Shown here: piece after piece, positions 61,589 through 64,000 of the stretch
Position numbering within the stretch: position 1 is the stretch's first letter
How the letters are laid out: the number at the start of each line of letters is the position of its first letter
Assembly (NCBI RefSeq): GCF_009856605.1
Contig: NZ_CP047242.1
Coordinates: 2,796,001 to 2,860,000, forward strand
DNA length: 64,000 nt
Direction of reading: 5' to 3'
DNA from: Trichormus variabilis 0441
Lineage (GTDB): Bacteria > Cyanobacteriota > Cyanobacteriia > Cyanobacteriales > Nostocaceae
The notes under the pieces: generated by a model
Databases searched by the model: none
What the model was told of the DNA's origin: nothing
What the model saw: only the letters and a program-made list of their open reading frames with translations
Translations under genes and position numbers: made by a program

Positions 61589-61645
61589 TTGCTACCCCAA
61601 AACCTGTTGAAAGAGCTAATCAATGCTAATGTTGGAGGTGAGTAG
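61589..61645 (+). CDS. Possible 18-residue leader peptide
   Basis: TTG 61589 has a good ribosome site (AAAGGAG, seven bases before it) and reads MLPQNLLKELINANVGGE then stop. It ends 30 bp before the GTG of the radical SAM gene. Very short frames arise by chance, but the ribosome site and position leave room for a translated leader. Confidence 0.25.
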   Translation: MLPQNLLKELINANVGGE

Positions 61646-61675
61646 CTGTAATCAAAGTAGCTCGAAGTTAGCACA

Positions 61676-64000
61676 GTGGCTGTCGCATTTGAAAGTTTAA
61701 TCACACCGGATATCTTAAAACCAGCCCGTTACTTGGGTAACGAACGTCTGGCAGTACACAAACCTTGGAATACCGCCGTCATACGCTGGGTGTTAACCTA
61801 CCCGGAAGTCTATGAGGTCGGAGCATCCAACTTAGGGCATATCATTCTGTATAACATCTTGAATGCCCAACCAAGACAATTATGCGATCGCGCTTACCTC
61901 CCAGGGACAGACTTAGCAGCAAAACTCAGGGCTACAAATACACCCTTATTTGCTGTCGAGTCCAAGCGATCGCTAAGTGAATTTGATATTTTAGGTTTTA
62001 GTCTTAGTTATGAATTAGGAGCCACCAACATTTTGGAAATGTTGGACTTAGCAGGGATTCCTCTCACTTGGCAAGAACGCTCACAAAGCAATTACCCCCT
62101 GATTTTTGCTGGTGGACAAACAGCAACATCAAACCCGGAACCATACGCCGACTTCTTCGACTTTTTCGCATTAGGAGATGGGGAAGAACTCCTAAGCGAA
62201 ATTGGTTTGGTATTAGAAGAAGGTAAAAAAGCAGGATTGAGTCGAGATAATCTCCTCCTCGATTTGGCGCAAATACCAGGCGTGTACGTGCCGCAATTTT
62301 ACCAGATGACGGACATGGGGTCAGTTCAGCCTCTACGTCCAGATGTACCAAAACGAATTTTGCGGCGGGTGGCTACTCCCATACCCGCTTATTCTATTGG
62401 GCTAGTACCATACGTAGAAACTGTACATGATCGCTTGACAATAGAGATTCGCCGTGGATGCACTCGTGGCTGTCGCTTTTGTCAACCGGGAATGCTCACC
62501 CGACCAGCTAGGGATGTAGAACCAGAAAAAGTAGTGGACGCAATAGAGCAGGGGATGCGGGCAACTGGTTATAATGAATTTTCTTTGTTGTCCCTGAGTT
62601 GTTCCGATTATTTGTCCCTACCAGCCGTAGGGATGGAAATTAAAAATCGGTTAAGAAATGAAAATATTTCCTTGTCTCTCCCCAGTCAACGAGTAGATAG
62701 ATTTGATGAAAACATTGCCAACATCCTGGGCGGTACACGGCAAGGCGGACTGACCTTTGCCCCAGAAGCCGGAACCCAAAGAATGCGGGATATCATCAAT
62801 AAGGGTTTAACCAACGAAGAATTACTAAGAGGTGTAAAAACAGCCTGGGAACAAGGCTGGGATAAAATCAAGTTGTATTTTATGATTGGCTTACCGGGAG
62901 AAACAGATGCGGATGTTTTCGGGATTGCAGAAACGGTAAGTTGGCTACAGCGAGAATGTAGGGAAAGAGGCAGAAGACCCCTCAACTTCAACATTACAAT
63001 TTCTAATTTCACACCCAAACCCCATACACCATTTCAGTGGCACTCTGTGGCGACTGCGGAATTTAAACGCAAGCAAGGCCTGTTGCGGCAAGCATTCCGC
63101 CAGCTACGAGGAGTAAAAGTCAACTTCACCGATGTCCGCATCTCAGCAATGGAGGACTTTATCGGTAGAGGCGATCGCTCCTTAGGTAAAGTAGTCCGTA
63201 GGGCTTGGGAATTAGGTGCAGGCATGGATTCCTGGTATGAGGGTCTAGATAAAGCTTTTGCAGCCTGGGAAAGTGCGATCGCTCAAGCTGGTCTAGATTG
63301 GAAATACCGCCTAGTAGAAAATGGTGAGTGGAATCTGTTTTATGCAGACGCTTTGGAAGGTGAAGAAATAAAGGAAGAAGAGGGAAAATCAAATCTCACT
63401 CAGCACTCCCTAGACTCTCCCCTCCCCTGGGATCATATAGATACAGGAATCGACAAAAAGTGGTTGCAAGAGGACTTAAAACGCGCTCTAGAAGCTGCCA
63501 TTGTTCCAGACTGCTCATTTGAAGGTTGTTCTCACTGTGGTGTTTGCGGCACTGACTTTGGCCACAACATCGTCATCGAGCCGCCGCCAATTCCCGAATT
63601 TGCTGGTGAGTTTGTTCCCAATACCACCAAGTCCCAACGACTACGAGTTTGGTTCGGTAAACAAGGTGACATGGCTTTAGTCAGCCATTTGGATCTAATG
63701 CGTCTATTAGATCGAGTAGTCAGAAGAGGCAGTCTACCAGTTACTTATACTGGAGGATTTCATCCCAATCCCCGGATTGTTGCAGCTAGTGCTTTAGCCT
63801 TGGGAGCTACTAGCAGTGGTGAAATTGTGGATTTTGAATTAACTCAATTAATTGAAGCAGATGCTTTTGTGCAGAAACTAGTTGATGAACTGCCACCAGA
63901 TATACCAATCTATCGTGTGGAACAGATAGATTTAAAATCCCCAGCCGCTAACCAAGTATTAGATAGGGCAGAATATGTAATTACGGTGGCAGCCTCAAGG
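61676..64000 (+). CDS. B12-binding radical SAM protein, TIGR03960-type (3' end beyond window)
   Basis: 775 codons are present from GTG 61676, the first possible start after an in-frame TAG at 61658. The protein begins MAVAFESLITPDILKPARYLGNE. A cobalamin-binding-like domain follows (VYEVGASNLGHIILYNILN, FDILGFSLSYELGATNILEML, FAGGQTATSNPEPYADFFDFF). Then the radical SAM domain with IRRGCTRGCRFCQPGM (CxxxCxxC) and FAPEAGTQRMRDIINKG, then a cysteine cluster CSFEGCSHCGVC. The C-terminal DUF2344-type domain begins LRVWFGKQGDMALVSHLDLMRLLDR. The reaction is unknown. Probably the two-domain fusion common in cyanobacteria. Cut by the window edge. Confidence 0.93.
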   Translation, partial: MAVAFESLITPDILKPARYLGNERLAVHKPWNTAVIRWVLTYPEVYEVGASNLGHIILYNILNAQPRQLCDRAYLPGTDLAAKLRATNTPLFAVESKRSLSEFDILGFSLSYELGATNILEMLDLAGIPLTWQERSQSNYPLIFAGGQTATSNPEPYADFFDFFALGDGEELLSEIGLVLEEGKKAGLSRDNLLLDLAQIPGVYVPQFYQMTDMGSVQPLRPDVPKRILRRVATPIPAYSIGLVPYVETVHDRLTIEIRRGCTRGCRFCQPGMLTRPARDVEPEKVVDAIEQGMRATGYNEFSLLSLSCSDYLSLPAVGMEIKNRLRNENISLSLPSQRVDRFDENIANILGGTRQGGLTFAPEAGTQRMRDIINKGLTNEELLRGVKTAWEQGWDKIKLYFMIGLPGETDADVFGIAETVSWLQRECRERGRRPLNFNITISNFTPKPHTPFQWHSVATAEFKRKQGLLRQAFRQLRGVKVNFTDVRISAMEDFIGRGDRSLGKVVRRAWELGAGMDSWYEGLDKAFAAWESAIAQAGLDWKYRLVENGEWNLFYADALEGEEIKEEEGKSNLTQHSLDSPLPWDHIDTGIDKKWLQEDLKRALEAAIVPDCSFEGCSHCGVCGTDFGHNIVIEPPPIPEFAGEFVPNTTKSQRLRVWFGKQGDMALVSHLDLMRLLDRVVRRGSLPVTYTGGFHPNPRIVAASALALGATSSGEIVDFELTQLIEADAFVQKLVDELPPDIPIYRVEQIDLKSPAANQVLDRAEYVITVAASR

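Overview
The window is a stretch of a filamentous, heterocyst-type cyanobacterial chromosome (Nostoc/Anabaena-like). The evidence is intrinsic: photosystem genes psbD-psbC, psaE and ycf4; the cyanobacterial NDH-1 subunit gene ndhO; the plastid-type ORF ycf46; a DevBCA-type exporter; very frequent GCGATCGC (HIP1) octamers; and the short heptameric repeats and small inverted-repeat elements common in Nostoc genomes. There are no rRNA genes, no recognisable tRNA, no CRISPR array, no prophage and no intact transposase. Most genes are ordinary chromosomal genes in short operons or alone.

Layout. 1-8.3 kb: 3'-truncated pyrD, a large multi-GAF degenerate sensor kinase, a small secreted protein whose start codon sits in the arm of a MITE-like element, a PadR regulator, a UbiH-type hydroxylase, an Rpn/DUF2887 nuclease-like protein and yebC. 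8.4-15.6 kb: an orphan sugar-type binding lipoprotein, a polysaccharide deacetylase, and a TetR-RHH chimeric regulator divergent from devB-devC-devA, with a clean 10-bp inverted repeat in the shared promoter. 15.6-23.2 kb (minus strand): a carotenoid oxygenase-creatininase pair, an FBT transporter, a stand-alone ketosynthase, an acetyltransferase, a cyclophilin lipoprotein and ycf4. 23.7-26.1 kb: psbD-psbC with a 17-nt overlap and a strong terminator, followed by two adjacent MITE-like elements.

26.6-38.5 kb: DUF2808, membrane and peptidoglycan-binding proteins, an SH3 protein and Ycf46. Then a double-Nif11 protein lies beside a tight three-gene operon of unknown function: a winged-helix-like protein, a P-loop ATPase and a PD-(D/E)XK nuclease. 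That operon is the best candidate here for an undescribed system. 38.5-47.5 kb: a pentapeptide/DICT-HD-GYP pair, a PrsW-type protease, a PSII-linked radical SAM protein, DUF1830, and a DUF4079/PH-like/ABC-ATPase cluster. 47.5-64 kb: an OmpR-type regulator, a flavin monooxygenase, mraY, fibrillin, psaE-mutM-ndhO-mdh on one strand, a CPBP protease, clpS, a DapL-type aminotransferase, a STAS protein and a 3'-truncated B12-binding radical SAM gene.

The shared theme is photosynthetic housekeeping (PSI, PSII, NDH-1, carotenoid cleavage, quinone-type hydroxylation, high-light acclimation) mixed with envelope functions (DevBCA, deacetylase, peptidoglycan-binding protein, MraY). Small non-autonomous repeats are concentrated in the gaps. 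All assignments come from reading motifs; no database search was run.
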